Assembly (NCBI RefSeq): GCF_014066305.1
Contig: NW_023501109.1
Location: 62,001-126,000, forward strand
Length of the DNA: 64,000 bases
Direction: 5' to 3'
Source: Letharia columbiana
Lineage: Eukaryota > Ascomycota > Lecanoromycetes > Lecanorales > Parmeliaceae
Below the pieces are notes generated by a model. That model saw only the letters and a list, made by a program, of their open reading frames with translations. It did no database searches and was not told where the DNA came from. This document shows positions 13,358 through 25,382 of the stretch, one piece after another (within the stretch, counting starts at the first letter, position 1; every line of letters begins with the position of its first letter). The position numbers and the translations under genes are program-made.

Positions 13358-15660
13358 GGTGAAGCTACCCAGAGGGACTGCTGCTGGAAGCAGAGGTTCA
13401 AATACCAGTCATCTGTACTCGTCGTAACATCTGCTTAGTCGGCTGACACAGGGCACAGAGCGGACGCTTAGCGTTGTGCTGTCAATGAATACAAGTGTGA
13501 GACTAGAAGGATACTTGCGAAAGAATACCAAACGAATGTGAGTCTCTGATAACAAGAGATGTGGTAATATTGCTCACTATCTTTGGCCCCAAGGAGAGGA
13601 GAGTGGGCAAGAAGAGTAGTACTAAGGAGATGTGGAGAGAGGATGGTGTAGAGGCTGCAGAGTGGAGAGGAAGAAATCTGCAAGTCACACCAAGAGCGGC
13701 GCTTGAGGCACCAGCATGATTCAGGCTGCGGAGTGGCAGGGTAGAGTAACCCCTTTGACGTAGCCAAGTCTTTCGTTATCTGCGGACTGGCAGCCATCAG
13801 GAAGGATGGATTTATTTTTAATTGTGGGTCCGAGGGGGCCGAAACACGATGGATGACCCATGTTATGCAGGGTCAGAGGCGATAGGCCTGGCTATAATGT
13901 GAATACGGTACCTATTTCTTGTTTGCGAGGCCGGATCAAAGACGCGTGCTGCAGCATAGAGTACGAGGTAATCAAGTCTGGTCAGCCCCTGAACTTTGGT
14001 TTATTTATTGTTCAACGGACTTTTCCGACTTGTCGATCAAGTGCATGACATGGTTGGCAGTGGAAAGTGGAAAGTGGAAAGTGGAAAGGCGAAAGAAAGG
14101 ATGGTGGGGGAAAGTGGCCAGAATGCTATGGCACTGGTGGCACCCAGATGGCATCAGAAGCAGGAACCCGCCGATTTCAGTCACAGTGGCCGGGATCCAG
14201 GGCTTGGCAGTGACGTCGGATCATGCGCTGTGACTGAGTCTCAAAGGGGTAATGGTGTGAGATAGGAGATGTGGCAGATAAGGAAAGGCTCGTTCAAGAG
14301 GCTGTGCTGGGAAGCTTGAAGGAGCCATAGCGTCCGTTTGCCCCCTGCTTTGTCAAGCAGATACAGTCTCAATCAGCACTAGCACAGCAAGCTAATGGCG
14401 GCTATAATAAAGTCCTTTAGGAAGCGGGCTATCTTATCCTTTCGGGGGCCGTTAGGATCTTCAGGATGAATGACGGACTGGGATACAAATCCTCCGATGG
14501 GTTTCAAGATACTTTTGAAAGGCTCAGGGCTCACACCGCCATGAGACGAGTCACCGCCCTCGAGGCTATGGTGCCCTCCCTCACGCGTCTCTCGTGTGGA
14601 GTCCATGGACCATGGCTTACCAAGCAGCCCAGGGTCTCGAAATGGCTCCGACCGTCCGACGAAGTGGTGTGCTATTCTGCCCAGTCCCAGGTTCAAGTGG
14701 TGGCCACCGGCAAGCGAACGGATGTTGCACTACGTATGCGAGAGTCAGGAGTTAAGCGAGATCGGAATCAAAAGCCGATGTTGTATGAAGGACAGTAGTA
14801 GGTAGGGAGTAGAGGGTCTACCGGAGTGCAGTGCCGCCCATATGCCATACCTTATGAGCCTATCCTCTTTTTCTCCTTTTTTCCTTTATTCCTTTATTCC
14901 TTTTTGCCTTTATCTTTCATTTTGATTTTATTTTATTTTCCTTGCAAAGGAGTGTGGCTTTGATTTGTTAGTGTAAAACTCAAACTGCCGGGCAACGGCA
15001 AAGTGGCGGTACTAGCGGCACGTTCTCTGCTAAAAGCCTAAAACTGCTTCAAGACTACTGGCCCTCGTTTCATCGGCTATTCGCTAGTCTCTTGGCTATC
15101 GTGGTAATCAGACCTAAAGTACACACTATACTTTAGCTACTTTACTGGTAACCGCCCCTGAGACAGGGCTGACGGGGATGAATGGGAAAGTCAACATGCC
15201 TAATTTCAACCCTTTCTAATTTTAGATTATGTCAATCCTACATGTACATTACCCTACCACCTTCGCTTCCCTTATCGCCGACACACTTGCGCTCACCCGC
15301 GTGGCAATAATGAGCCTCGGAATCATTGGTCATTGGCCACTGCCCGTGATAACAAGTAACCAGGGTTTGCTTAAAAAGCTCTCGAGCCCCTTCTCAAATT
15401 CGTGGGCGCTCCAAAGTCTTCAGAATAACCGTGTGCCGTGACGCGAGCTGGAAAAACCGGATTGTGCCCCCAACTTTTCTAGCGTGGCATATCAACGGCC
15501 ACTTACTGCATCAGCGTTCGCGTGAGCCACTGACCTAGGTATCACAAGAAGTGCTGCTCGCTTAAATTTGGCGTTGATCCTCATATGCCGAGTCCGGAGT
15601 CTATTTCCAATCATGCAGGCGCCGACTGCTCACTTTTCTGTCGGCGAGTTGGTCTCAAAA
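13358..15660. other. Upstream region of ags1; low-complexity DNA
   Basis: About 2.3 kb without a convincing gene. The first 450 bases probably hold the ags1 leader and promoter. Other contents are a 7-bp tandem (GTGGAAA, four copies, 14060-14088) and a T-rich pyrimidine tract at about 14870-14950. A 110-codon plus frame at 14466 and its minus overlap look non-coding. Confidence 0.4.
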
Positions 15661-15669
15661 TGTGCCGAG

Positions 15670-15677
15670 TATAAATA
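15670..15677 (+). promoter_or_regulatory. TATA box-like site
   Basis: TATAAATA lies 66 bases before an ATG at 15743 that opens a 75-codon frame ending at 15973. The frame has no recognised motif, so the pair may mark a small unknown gene or be chance. A 14-bp tandem duplication (GAGTCTTCGTCAAC twice, 16124-16151) lies further downstream. Confidence 0.3.
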
Positions 15678-16480
15678 GTACATATGGCTGCCACAAGGTT
15701 TGCTGGCTTTTCGACTGGCACGTCTGATGGACCACCAGTACCATGGAACCGTCGCGAGACGGCGAAACAGCATACGACGCTTCTATTTCGTTGACTTTGA
15801 GCTTCCTCGATGTGTTTTCTAGCCCAGGAGAAGGGCCGTTGACTTACGGTGGGGAATGTGATGCAAGAAAATCCCTGTTTTCATCGCTGACTAACATCGC
15901 ATCGGTGAATCAAAGCGCCGATGACCGACGGGCCGATCCTTTGGTCATCTTGAAGCTTGGCAAGTACTTCTGACGAAAAGTGGGCCTTCTTTGATATGCC
16001 ATGATAGCATGTAACAGCGTTTCCCACACTTTGTAAATTACAGATGAAAAAGTATTATGGACGACACTGTACTCAAGAATGCCTATCTTAAACCTTTTAA
16101 CCCAGGCGTCATTTGGTCGTGCGGAGTCTTCGTCAACGAGTCTTCGTCAACGAATACATGTAACAACGCGGAGCAGGATCACCTAGGTATTTGCAACTTC
16201 CAGGTGCGTAGAACATTCCGATTCACACGAAATACTTGGAAGTAGCATCGAGCTATTACCAATCTTACATAGAACCTCTCTCTACAAGATGAAGAATCAA
16301 AATTTACTCACAATCTTTGCCATACCTCTAGCATCTACGGATCTTGCCCACTTCTCGACCCAGGGAGGCCGCAGACTGTTGACTCAGGCTGACAACGTGC
16401 GGGCAATGTTTGAGATGCTTAACCCCATGCGAGCCAGTGGTAGTGGAAATCTCCCCAAGCAATTACGATCGAATAGTAAG

Positions 16481-16814
16481 AGGATGTAGCAAAAGTCATG
16501 CATAGAAGGAACGCCAGCTTTTCTGTGTCTCAATGGCCACTTTCCCAGAAAAGGTAACAGTAAATGATTGTCCTGGTTAGTGAAGTCTTTCCTGCTCCCA
16601 ACAGCCTATCCTAGAATCCTTGACATGAACAGTCAACTGATTTCGGTCCATACTCATTAAAGGGTGCCAAAATAGAATTGAGGAAGCCTTCAAACAACTT
16701 GCTCGACCGTAGAGCGTTGAAACCTCCGACTTCTACCTGAGTGAGGGACCTTGAGTCTTCGGACTTCTCGCCCGCCTATCATCCGATTCCTATGCATGAC
16801 ATTTGCTCGATCCT
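16481..16814. mobile_element. MITE-like element, copy A
   Basis: This is a 334-bp element with imperfect terminal inverted repeats of about 29 bp. The left end is AGGATGTAGCAAAAGTCATG and continues CATAGAAGGA. The right end, read on the minus strand, is AGGATCGAGCAAATGTCATG and continues CATAGGAAT. No coding capacity is present. The interior next to the right end (GAGGGACCTTGAGTCTTCGG) is shared with the copy ending at 20001, which shows the two are relatives. No clear target-site duplication was found. Confidence 0.65.
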
Positions 16815-17189
16815 TTTGTCAAGTCATATCAGAGCTGCCATCATACTGTTGTTGTGAGCTCAATTCATAGTGCATTTACAGTTTCACAAGCTGTTCATTG
16901 CTCGGTGCCAGCAAAGCCAAGACCTCAGTCACCAGAAAACATGCCGAACAATCCTCCCTAGTGATAAAAGGCGAAACGTGAGTTTCTGCATGATGGACGT
17001 TGTCGTCCTGAACCTCGGGCTGCTGCGTCGCGTCCGTAAATTGCATCAGAGCTGTCTGCTGTAATACAGACGAGCTTAGCGCCCATTTCTTGGTGCAACA
17101 CAGCCTGCCTTGCTAGAACATCCCACCTCACATCATCCGCAAGATAATCCAACGCATCCGTCCTCGAACGTTCCACTCAAGCCTATAAC

Positions 17190-17786
17190 ATGCCCAGAAC
17201 CAAGTCGCCCTCCACCGAGGCATCCGTTCCTACTCTCTACGACGAGACTCAAGCTCCAGACATGTCAAGCACCAAGTTGCCTTCTAACGCTGACTCCCTT
17301 TCTACTCTTTACGATGAGACTCACCGCGGCATCTGGCACATAAACCCTCACATCGCAAGCTTCGGCAACTCCCCATCCCTCATCGCCCACCTTGAACACC
17401 ATGGTCCTACGACTGACGGCAGCTTCGCAGTATGCGTTGCTGGTGGCTCCGGCAACTTCATCAACAAGAAACTCTACGAGTCCATCCCACAGGAGCACCG
17501 TCCTGAACTGGATACCTGCCCTCATCGTGTGGGTTTGATGGTTGGCGAGGACCAGACCGCATTGGGCACTGCCTTCATACCAATCATACTCAAGAATGCG
17601 GATACTGACAAGCCTTTTCGAATCGTGCTCCATGCGTATGTGCTTCCGAATATGCTGATGGGGATGTTCATCAGTGATCCTGCATGGGTTGAGGTGCAGC
17701 GGTTCCGTCCGGGTGGGCGCGAGTATGGCTGTGATTTTGGGGATGGGAAGATTGTGAGAGTCAAGGGTTTGCCTCATGGGCATTGA
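17190..17786 (+). CDS. Degenerate retropepsin-like protein of unknown function
   Basis: A single-exon frame of 198 codons starting at ATG 17190 with many C-ending codons, which supports this strand over a longer antisense frame (17265-17993). The N-terminus has two similar segments ending TLYDET. From about residue 75 the sequence resembles a retropepsin half-barrel. VAGGSGNFI (83-91) aligns with the active-site motif D(S/T)GASxNFI, and VLPNMLMGMFI (151-161) aligns with the second motif in which hydrophobic residues precede Leu-Gly. The catalytic Asp is replaced by Val83, so protease activity is unlikely. No gag, reverse transcriptase or LTR is adjacent. It may be a domesticated or dying retroelement-derived gene, or a fungal family that adopted the fold. 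The function is unknown. Confidence 0.5.
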   Translation: MPRTKSPSTEASVPTLYDETQAPDMSSTKLPSNADSLSTLYDETHRGIWHINPHIASFGNSPSLIAHLEHHGPTTDGSFAVCVAGGSGNFINKKLYESIPQEHRPELDTCPHRVGLMVGEDQTALGTAFIPIILKNADTDKPFRIVLHAYVLPNMLMGMFISDPAWVEVQRFRPGGREYGCDFGDGKIVRVKGLPHGH

Positions 17787-19275
17787 GCCGAAAGTCATTT
17801 GCAAAGGGGCCGTTCCGACAAGTACTGACTGCCTAGCCTGGAGTCGGCTGTCAGGGTTCTGTCTCTTTGCGTTCCCAGAGTTCTCCAGAACGTGGCTTTG
17901 ACCGACGCAAAGTACATTGGCGTTTTGAAGGATTTCGAGTCGAAGAGCTAAGACGTAACAGTTCAGTCTTGCAGAGATTATGTTCCAGATCAATCATACC
18001 TCGCATGCTGTGCTTAAAGATACTCAAGTCTGACTGATACCAATGACAGGAAAGGACTTGTCTATTGTATCCTTTGCATTGTCCGCTGAAAAGGATTCGC
18101 GTTTTGACCGAATGCCCTTGCAGTGAAAGCCTAGTCTCACAATGATTGAAATGGGTTGATGTAGCTGATGATGATTTTCGTTTTGGACGCCTTTACTATT
18201 TGATCGGAACCAGATCGCACCTACTGCAACGAGCAAGTCAACCCGATACTTCTAGCTCGAAACTCGACTCCGCACATAAGACGGGCACGAAGCCACAACA
18301 GCGGTCTATATTTTCAGAAGAATCCAGGGCCAATTCCTTGGCAACAGCTGCAGGGCCAGAAGCTGGCCTCCGCCTCGTCGTCGCGACGTGGTGACGACCT
18401 TCGGCCGAGACTAACCCTGCAAAAAGATACACAGAGGAAGACATCAAGATTCCCCAGCTTGCCAATGACCCAAGGTGCTTATGAGACCTTCCCATAAAAA
18501 CACAAAAAGTCGAAGAAGGATGCAAATGGCAAAAGACTCACCCTAAGAGCCTCGAAAGAGGGTCTTAGGCTACAGAAACTCGAAGGAGTTTACTTCCGAA
18601 TCAAGGTCAAGGAGCAACATACGCTAGCCTCATCTTCACGCTAACATCCGCAAGACTGTGGTGACGGTGTCAAATCAGCTAGACCATTTCGCCTGTTTCC
18701 CTCGATGGGGTAATCGGGCCTATTTTGATTTATATTATCTTCCTCCATCCGTTACCACCACCCACAGCCTCTAAGATCATACATACTCCGCCAACCCCTC
18801 CCATCGCAAATCGCCACGGCGTGCGATCTCCATCAGCACCGTACATTCCCACCCCCTCGGCGAGTCCATGATCTGGGGCTCTTCATCACCAACGCGTATC
18901 TATTGCCACGCGTCGACACACTGTGTTTTTGTTTCCGACAACAACACTACACACCTCAACTCCACGTTCCCGAACCGATTCACGACGCGCACTCTTCGTC
19001 AAAGACCAGACCCTGCTCGTGGCTGCTGACAAGTCAGTCACCATTACCATTCCACCTCCAATCTCTCCCCTCCGCAGACCCATCTGCTCCGCCATCATGA
19101 CCCTCCTCACGTGCTATGCATCACCGTTTCGATAGTAGCCGTGGCCGCCGTCGGACTAGCATAGCGCCTACCCGCTTCCCTCCCACGAATCACAGACCAC
19201 GACCTGGGCAACGCCATCGTTTACTGTGAAGCATCCTAAATTCGACCGAGAGCAACTGGCGCCATGCGCAACGTA
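17787..19275. other. Gene-free stretch between the retropepsin-like gene and the MITE pair
   Basis: No frame shows motifs or splice structure. The DNA is unremarkable apart from being next to the two adjacent miniature elements at 19276-20001. Confidence 0.4.
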
Positions 19276-19580
19276 AGAGAATGTAGCAAAATTCATGCAT
19301 TGGGGCGAAAATTTCCCGAATTAAAGTCCGACAGTCCAGGCGCGGTGGCAGGAAGAAACGACCCTGTTTACGAAGTGTACCTAAAAATCGTCTTCGATCT
19401 GCAAGGGAATAGTTTTGGGTTATCCACTTAATCCTCTTCATCTACCTTATATGTCCTTTGATCAGAAATGAGCCGATCTGTTCCACTCGATACCCGCAAA
19501 GACATACGCAGTCGGAAAAAAAGAGAGCTTTCTCCTATCGTTGGGAATTGGCATTAATTCTGTGTATGACTCTTGCTCAG
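19276..19580. mobile_element. MITE-like element, copy B1 (diverged)
   Basis: The left end AGAGAATGTAGCAAAATTCA (continuing TGCATTGGGG) and the right end, read on the minus strand as CTGAGCAAGAGTCATACACAG, match the termini of the copies at 16481 and 19579. The interior differs, so this may be a strongly diverged relative or part of a composite with the copy that begins at once after it. Confidence 0.45.
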
Positions 19581-20001
19581 AGAATGTAACAAAAGTCATG
19601 CACATAAGCCACTCCTTTCCCCCTAGGTCTCACCCTTACGTACCCTCCCAGAGAGAGAATGGCAGTTGTAACGCAAACGAATTCCACATCATCGATGGTC
19701 CTTGACAGTGAAGGCGCGTCTATATGTTTCTTCTCCGTCCTTTCTTTTTTAGAAAATTTCCACCTTTCCCGAGATGATGAAGACGTCGATTTATTATTCC
19801 GGTTGATACCCATAAAAGTGCCAGTGTCAAATGAGAATGGAAGAAGCCTTCCTTCCTTTGGAACTGTTTTCCTCCCCTCTGGCAGTTCGCTCGACTGTGG
19901 ATGGATATTTGGTCGATTTCCATCTCAATGAGGGACCTCGATCTTCGGGATCCGCGCCCGTCTAGTATCACTCCCTCCTATACATGACTTTTTCTCGACT
20001 A
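19579..20001. mobile_element. MITE-like element, copy B2
   Basis: A 423-bp non-coding element. Its left end is AGAGAATGTAACAAAAGTCA (continuing TGCACATAAG). Its right end on the minus strand contains GTCGAGAAAAAGTCATGTATAGGAG. The subterminal stretch GAGGGACCTCGATCTTCGGG closely matches copy A. It abuts copy B1 on its left. Confidence 0.6.
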
Positions 20002-20110
20002 TCTAAGGATGCGTTTTATGCCGCGTTCGGATCTCGATAGAGCACAGTCCGTGGGCTGACGCTTGAGGAGAGGGATTGTGGCTTGAGCTGTTGATGAGGT
20101 GGTGTAGGGC

Positions 20111-20161
20111 TAGAGAGAGAGAGAGCGCGCGAGAGAGCGATAGAGAGAGCGAGAGCGAGAT
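20111..20161. repeat. GA-rich microsatellite
   Basis: An imperfect (GA)n tract with GC interruptions. It creates artefactual Ser/Leu-rich frames on the minus strand. Confidence 0.8.
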
Positions 20162-21826
20162 GCTTTTGTTCTGAGACTGGGGGCTGGTAAAGGCCAACTT
20201 TAGAGGACAGGAGAGGAGATGAGAGGAAAGATCGACATGTGGAGCCGAGATCTTGTTCATCCACGTACGCATATCTAAAGAAATGGCTCCCGGCTTGATC
20301 GTCGCCCTTACCGATCAACACAGCAGCGGACTGCGCGTTCCGTTTCTCAGCATCAACATCAACATCAGCGGCCAACGCCACCCCATCCCCATCGAACCCA
20401 GAGAGCTCTTCCACGGGCACAGACCCTGCTCCTTCACTTCGATAAACCGTCACTTCACTTGCCAGACTCCCTTCCCGGTGGCTAGGATAGATGGGATTGA
20501 AAACCTTGCCGCAGCATGCACACTACCAGTCCGACGGCAAAACCGCTCTGATCATGACCCACCTGGACATTATCCCGGCGCAGCACCTGCGATATACCTC
20601 GAGCCAACACTCCGCCGAACAGCCTCTTGCCATATCGCCGCCTAGGGATGTATACTCCCTCGAGACATAGGCCGGATGTCAGACTGCTGGTTTTATGACA
20701 ATGCAACCCATCTGCATGCACATACTAAGAGGCGAATTAACGCTACTGGCTCCAAAGGTGGGAGGACAAGACGACAACAGTAAACGCCCATGATGACACA
20801 ACCAGGCTCCAAAACCCTCCCAACCACCCTGATCGGCACCATCGCTTTCGGACACGGAGCTTATCCCCGCAGAAGCGACGGCGATGATTCTAAAACCTCG
20901 CAGCGCGACGATCTCCGCCACGACATATCGTGGTTGTCCTCTTCTCTTCTTCGGAAAGCTCGACAGATATCGATGAGGTTGTTTTTAAGCGACACGGTCG
21001 ATCGATCGGGACGATAGATAGACGTGTGGGCTGCCCTGCGCGTCGTTTGCGATGTGTTGGGTGCTGAGCAGGAAGATGGCGGTGGCGATACTTGCGATGG
21101 GTAAGAGGTTTGCAGAGGTTTGGAGGCATGCGGACAATGAGCTCTGAGCTCGTTTGTCGCATTTGTGCCTTATGGAAACACAGACCAAAGGAGGGGGGGG
21201 CTAAATTTCGATATCTGTCGAGGGGTGCGGAATGGGGGAAGCTGGCCCACGGAATCGGCATCTTTTGTATCTTGCATTTCCCGACTCCGTCTTGTGATTA
21301 TAAAAGCCTGGCGATGCTGTGAACGAAACGATAGAGAGGGGGATCTCCGCTTTCCGCCTATTCTGTCGTTCCCACTTATATACATACTGTCAGCATCGAT
21401 TCTGTTTCCACCTGTTTCCTCGCTTTCACGACATGTCCTCATTGATAGATCCGCAGCAGCAGCTCAGACCCTCAAAGAAATGGATGCAGGGAACATGGAT
21501 CTTCACAAGCTGACATTCTACGCGACAGTGTCGCACGATGGACGCTGGATTGGAAGAGGGTGCGGACCAAGTTAGGACCTTGACGTTAGCAACACCCGTC
21601 GGGTTTGGGGCGTTCGGACTTGAATAATCTCGGTAGGCTTGCGTCAAGTGGACCAGGCAAAAAGACGTCCACAAAAGTCGAACCCGGCTGCAGCCGGAAA
21701 GCTCTACAAACATCAATGTAAACGTAAACATAGAAAACCCCCCCCTCCTTTCCCCTCCCTCCCATCCATCCACCTCTCCACACCAACCACCCCCCCCCCA
21801 TCTCCCTCACCCCGCGCTCAACAACC
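20162..21826. other. Gene-poor stretch
   Basis: Many short frames overlap on both strands. None has a recognisable domain, and no consistent exon chain was found. Confidence 0.4.
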
Positions 21827-22150
21827 ATGCACACCCCCCTCCTCCCCTCCTCCTCGCCCTCGCCCTCGCCTCCGCCTCAACCCTGCAACCACCATCCAAC
21901 AGCGCCAGCGCCATCATCCCCCGCGCACGCCACGCGATAACCCGGACCGCGTGCCGGAACATCGAGGTCGCGCGGAAACATGTCGTGGCACAGGCGGGCG
22001 GGGGGCGGGGAGCCGTCGCGGTCGGAGCGGGCGGCGGAGAGGATGGATGTGTTGTTCGAGCAGAGTTTGGGGGGCGGGGAGGTGTTTGGGGAGGACGATT
22101 TGGAGGATGTTGTTGTTTTGGATGCGGGGTCGGGTTCGGGTTCGGGGTGA
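21827..22150 (+). pseudogene. Possible small secreted protein, frame broken at homopolymers
   Basis: Three frames each hold a plausible piece. The ATG is at 21827. A shifted frame reads LLLALALASAS, a good signal-peptide core, and continues to about 21990. A third frame reads SERAAERMDVLFEQ and ends GSGSGSG with a stop at 22148-22150. The shifts fall in runs of C and G. This may be a genuine gene with sequence errors, a pseudogene, or chance in GC-rich repetitive DNA. Confidence 0.22.
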
Positions 22151-22636
22151 TGGGGTGGCTGGGGCGAAGAAGATTGGATTTTGAGGTTGGGGGGAGAAGG
22201 TCGCTGAGACGTCAGTGGGGATGCTTTGATGGCGTGATGTGAGTGGGGTGGTAGTGTGATAGGAGGTGCTGATGCTTCAACGAATAATGGCGTGCCTGGC
22301 GTCTGCGTTCTTTCTACATCACAAGTCGGTTAGACAGTCATCGAGGAGTCACTTGGTTCGGAATGAGATATCAAGAGCAAGCTGGCGAATCATGAAGTTG
22401 ACTCAAGGTTCCGTGAGAAGGTTAAGATAGCGTACCGAGAATCCAAGAGGACGCCGCCCGCGGTATACGAGCCGTTGGGGTTGGAACCAACACGGTCACT
22501 CAGCCATGCAGAAACTATGTTATTAGAGAGGGTCGTTGACCCTTGGCCAGTCACAGCAGAAGCAGAATGGGGAAAAGTTTCCAAGGATTTTTCTCTTGGT
22601 ATGCGAGTGATATGTACAATTCAATAATGGCAAAGC
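22151..22636. other. 3' flank of the dihydroxy-acid dehydratase gene
   Basis: No gene is seen. Part of it is probably the 3' UTR of the minus-strand gene that ends at 22637. Confidence 0.4.
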
Positions 22637-24570
22637 CTAAGCGTCCGTTATGCATCCATGGCTTGCGTCCGTGACAATGCTGTGTCATGCGTCAGCTCAT
22701 GATTCTCCTTCTCATATCGCGAAAGGGAAGGGGAAGTAGAGTAACATACCTAGCATACTTCTTCAGCGTTCCCTTCTGGTACTTCGGTCCTGGCTGAATC
22801 CACTCTCCTCTTCTCCTCTCCACCTCGTTCTCATCCACAAGTAAATCGAGCTTCCTCGTCTCAGCATCAATGACCACCTCATCACCATCTCTTATCAGCG
22901 CGATCGGCCCTCCTTCCTGCGCTTCTGGCACTATGTGCCCAATCAGGAAGCCATGACTGCCACCGCTGAACCTACCGTCTGTGATCAAAGCCACATCCTT
23001 GCCTAGCCCTGCGCCCATAATTGCGGAGCTCGGCTTCAACATCTCAGGCATACCTGGGCCACCCTTAGGTCCTTCATAGCGAATCACAACTACAGTCTTC
23101 TCACCCTTCCTGATTGCACCTTTTTCGAGAGCAAGTACCATGTCGTCCTCTGAGTCGAATACCTTGGCCCTGCCGACAAAACGCATACCTTCTTTGCCTG
23201 TTATTTTGCCAACGCAACCACCGGGCGCGAGGCTACCGCGCAAGATCTGGATATGGCCGGTTTCCTTGATGGGATTACTGAAGGGACGGATGATGGTCTG
23301 ATCCGAGGGAAAGTCGGGAGCGGTTTTGAGGTTCTCGGCCAGTGTCTGACCTGTCACTGTCATGCCTTTACCCGTGATGACGCCCTCTTTCAGTAGGAAC
23401 TTGAGAAGGGCCGGTGTGCCACCAATGGTGTGAAGATCAGCCATTACATATTTGCCTGAGGGTTTGAGATCTGCGAGAAACGGAGTGCAATCACTAACGC
23501 TTTGGAAGTCGTCAATGGTAAGGTTGATACCGACGGAGTGAGCGATCGCTATCAGATGAAGAACGGCGTTGGTAGAGCCACCGGTGATGTTGACGATTAT
23601 CATGGCATTCTCGAAGGCTTCTCGGGTAAGAATATCGGATGGTCGTATGTCTTCGGTCAACAGCTTCTTAATGGCGCCACCAGCTGCGAGACATTCGAGC
23701 TGTTTGGCTCTAGATTCCGCAGGATTGGATGAGGAACCGGGGAGAGTCATGCCCATGACTTCGATAGCCGTAGCCATCGTATTGGCCGTGTACATCCCTC
23801 CGCAGGCTCCTCCACCAGGGCAAGCATGTCTTATGATGTCGAAGCGCTGTTCCTCGTTGATCTCGCCAGTGATGAACTGTCCGTAAGCTTGGAAAGCAGA
23901 GACAATATCAATGTCGGCGTTGTCTTGTGTAGCAGCACACCCGGGCTTGATTGTACCACCGTAGACCATCAACGAAGGTCGATTGACACGTCCCATGGCC
24001 ATGATAACGCCTGGCATGTTCTTGTCGCAGCCCGGTATTGATATGTTTGCGTCGTACCATTGGCCATTCATGACGGTCTCAATCGAGTCAGCGATCAAGT
24101 CCCTCGACTGTAGAGAGTACCGCATTCCCTTCGTACCCATCGAGATAGCATCGCTAACTCCTATGGTATTGAATTGGTATCCTATGAGCCCGGTTCGCTC
24201 GACTCCCTCCTTCACCCTGTTGTTGAGGTCCAAGAGATGCATGTTGCAAGGGTTGCCAGAGTACCAGACTGATGATATCCCAACCTGCGCTTTTGACATG
24301 TCTGAAGGCTCGAGGCCTGTAGCGTACAGCATTGCCTGTGAGGCGCCTTGCGACTTTGGCTGTGTAACATGCTGGCTGACTTTATTGAGCTGGGGCGCAG
24401 AAGAGTCTGCTTTTCGCTTGGCGGTGGTAGTAAAACTTTGTAATCTAGCAATGCATCAATACACGCCCACCAGAAATGGGTGACGGTCCATATACTGACT
24501 GTCGTTCTAAACATCTTGGCAGGATTATATGTGAGTGAGCTGCCCGGGCTCGGAGAGCAGGAAGCAGCAT
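22637..24570 (-). CDS. ILV3: Dihydroxy-acid dehydratase, mitochondrial
   Basis: It catalyses the third step of valine/isoleucine (and pantothenate precursor) synthesis, dehydrating 2,3-dihydroxy-acids to 2-oxo acids with an iron-sulfur cluster. Exons (minus): 24570-24500, 24444-22750, 22679-22637, joined in phase to 602 aa. The first intron (55 nt, GTCAGT to GCTAG) falls within the mitochondrial presequence. The start at 24570 gives [20 protein letters not shown], Arg-rich and lacking acidic residues as expected for import. The tiny last exon encodes [13 protein letters not shown], the conserved C-terminus, and starts after a GTATGT intron. Family motifs seen are [19 protein letters not shown] and [16 protein letters not shown] (cluster cysteines), followed by [10 protein letters not shown]. 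Nothing marks it as a resistance copy, so it is best read as the housekeeping gene. Confidence 0.95.
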
Positions 24571-25382
24571 TGGGAGACCTTTTGAGATATCTTGTCTATG
24601 GCATCAAATCCATGCAAATCAAAGCCCTCAGAGATCCAAGGAAGAGTGGGTAGATGGCAAAAGACTTGCACTGCATTCATCTCTTTCTCTCTCTCTCCAA
24701 AAAATTGCCAGCTCGGCAAAGTTTCCGCAAAGCGAACAAGTTTTTAGCGTGTGCAAGTGTATCTACAATTCTTGGCAGGTACCGAGTAGAAGGTAGAAAA
24801 TGCGCGTCCACCACCAAAATACCAGCAGAAACGTCTATTCTTCTCTCAGATTACATCGCAGTTGCATAGAGGTGATGCTTGAAGCCTTTGTATATCAGTT
24901 TCATGAGATATTGCCCCAGTCCTAGGGCGATTTAGGTACTTTTCTACGGTATGCAGTAAGGAGGAGTCGCTGTATCAGGTTTGCGAGCGAGCATAGTGCT
25001 CAAGGAGGATATATATTTGAGGCTGATATTCAAGAGTTGGAACGGAGGCTTAATGAGGAGGGTGTAGAGGATTCTAAGGACTAGATGAACTACAACTACG
25101 TTCTATGAGTTACAGTATGAATGAATGCGAGAAGAATCGACTTTTTACTACTATCTTGGTGGTGCGCGCGCATTTTTCTCTGTGCCAAGCATTCCAGATA
25201 TCTACTCTTGTACACGCTAATCACCAACGTTCGGCCGGGAAAGGTCCTCGAAGCTTCCTCGGGGTTGGAGGAGGAGATGATTCTCGAAGGGTGGGCATTG
25301 CCTCTTCCCACATGATATAGAGCAGCTCGTACAGAGCTCCTTCAGACATGCCTGATCAGGCACGACGAAGAGGAAAATGTGA
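24571..25382. other. Intergenic upstream of ILV3
   Basis: The first few hundred bases are probably the ILV3 promoter. A CT-rich tract lies near 24675-24700. No gene is seen. Confidence 0.4.

Noticed and set aside
17265..17993. A 242-codon antisense frame over the retropepsin-like gene
   Set aside because: Codon bias and motifs favour the plus strand.
20003..20453. Ser/Leu-rich minus frames as proteins
   Set aside because: Caused by the GA-rich microsatellite at 20111-20161.
22637..24570. Dihydroxy-acid dehydratase as a self-resistance gene of a herbicide-type cluster (as in aspterric acid biosynthesis)
   Set aside because: No sesquiterpene cyclase is present, the distance to the cluster is 16 kb with unrelated genes between, and the protein looks like the normal mitochondrial enzyme.
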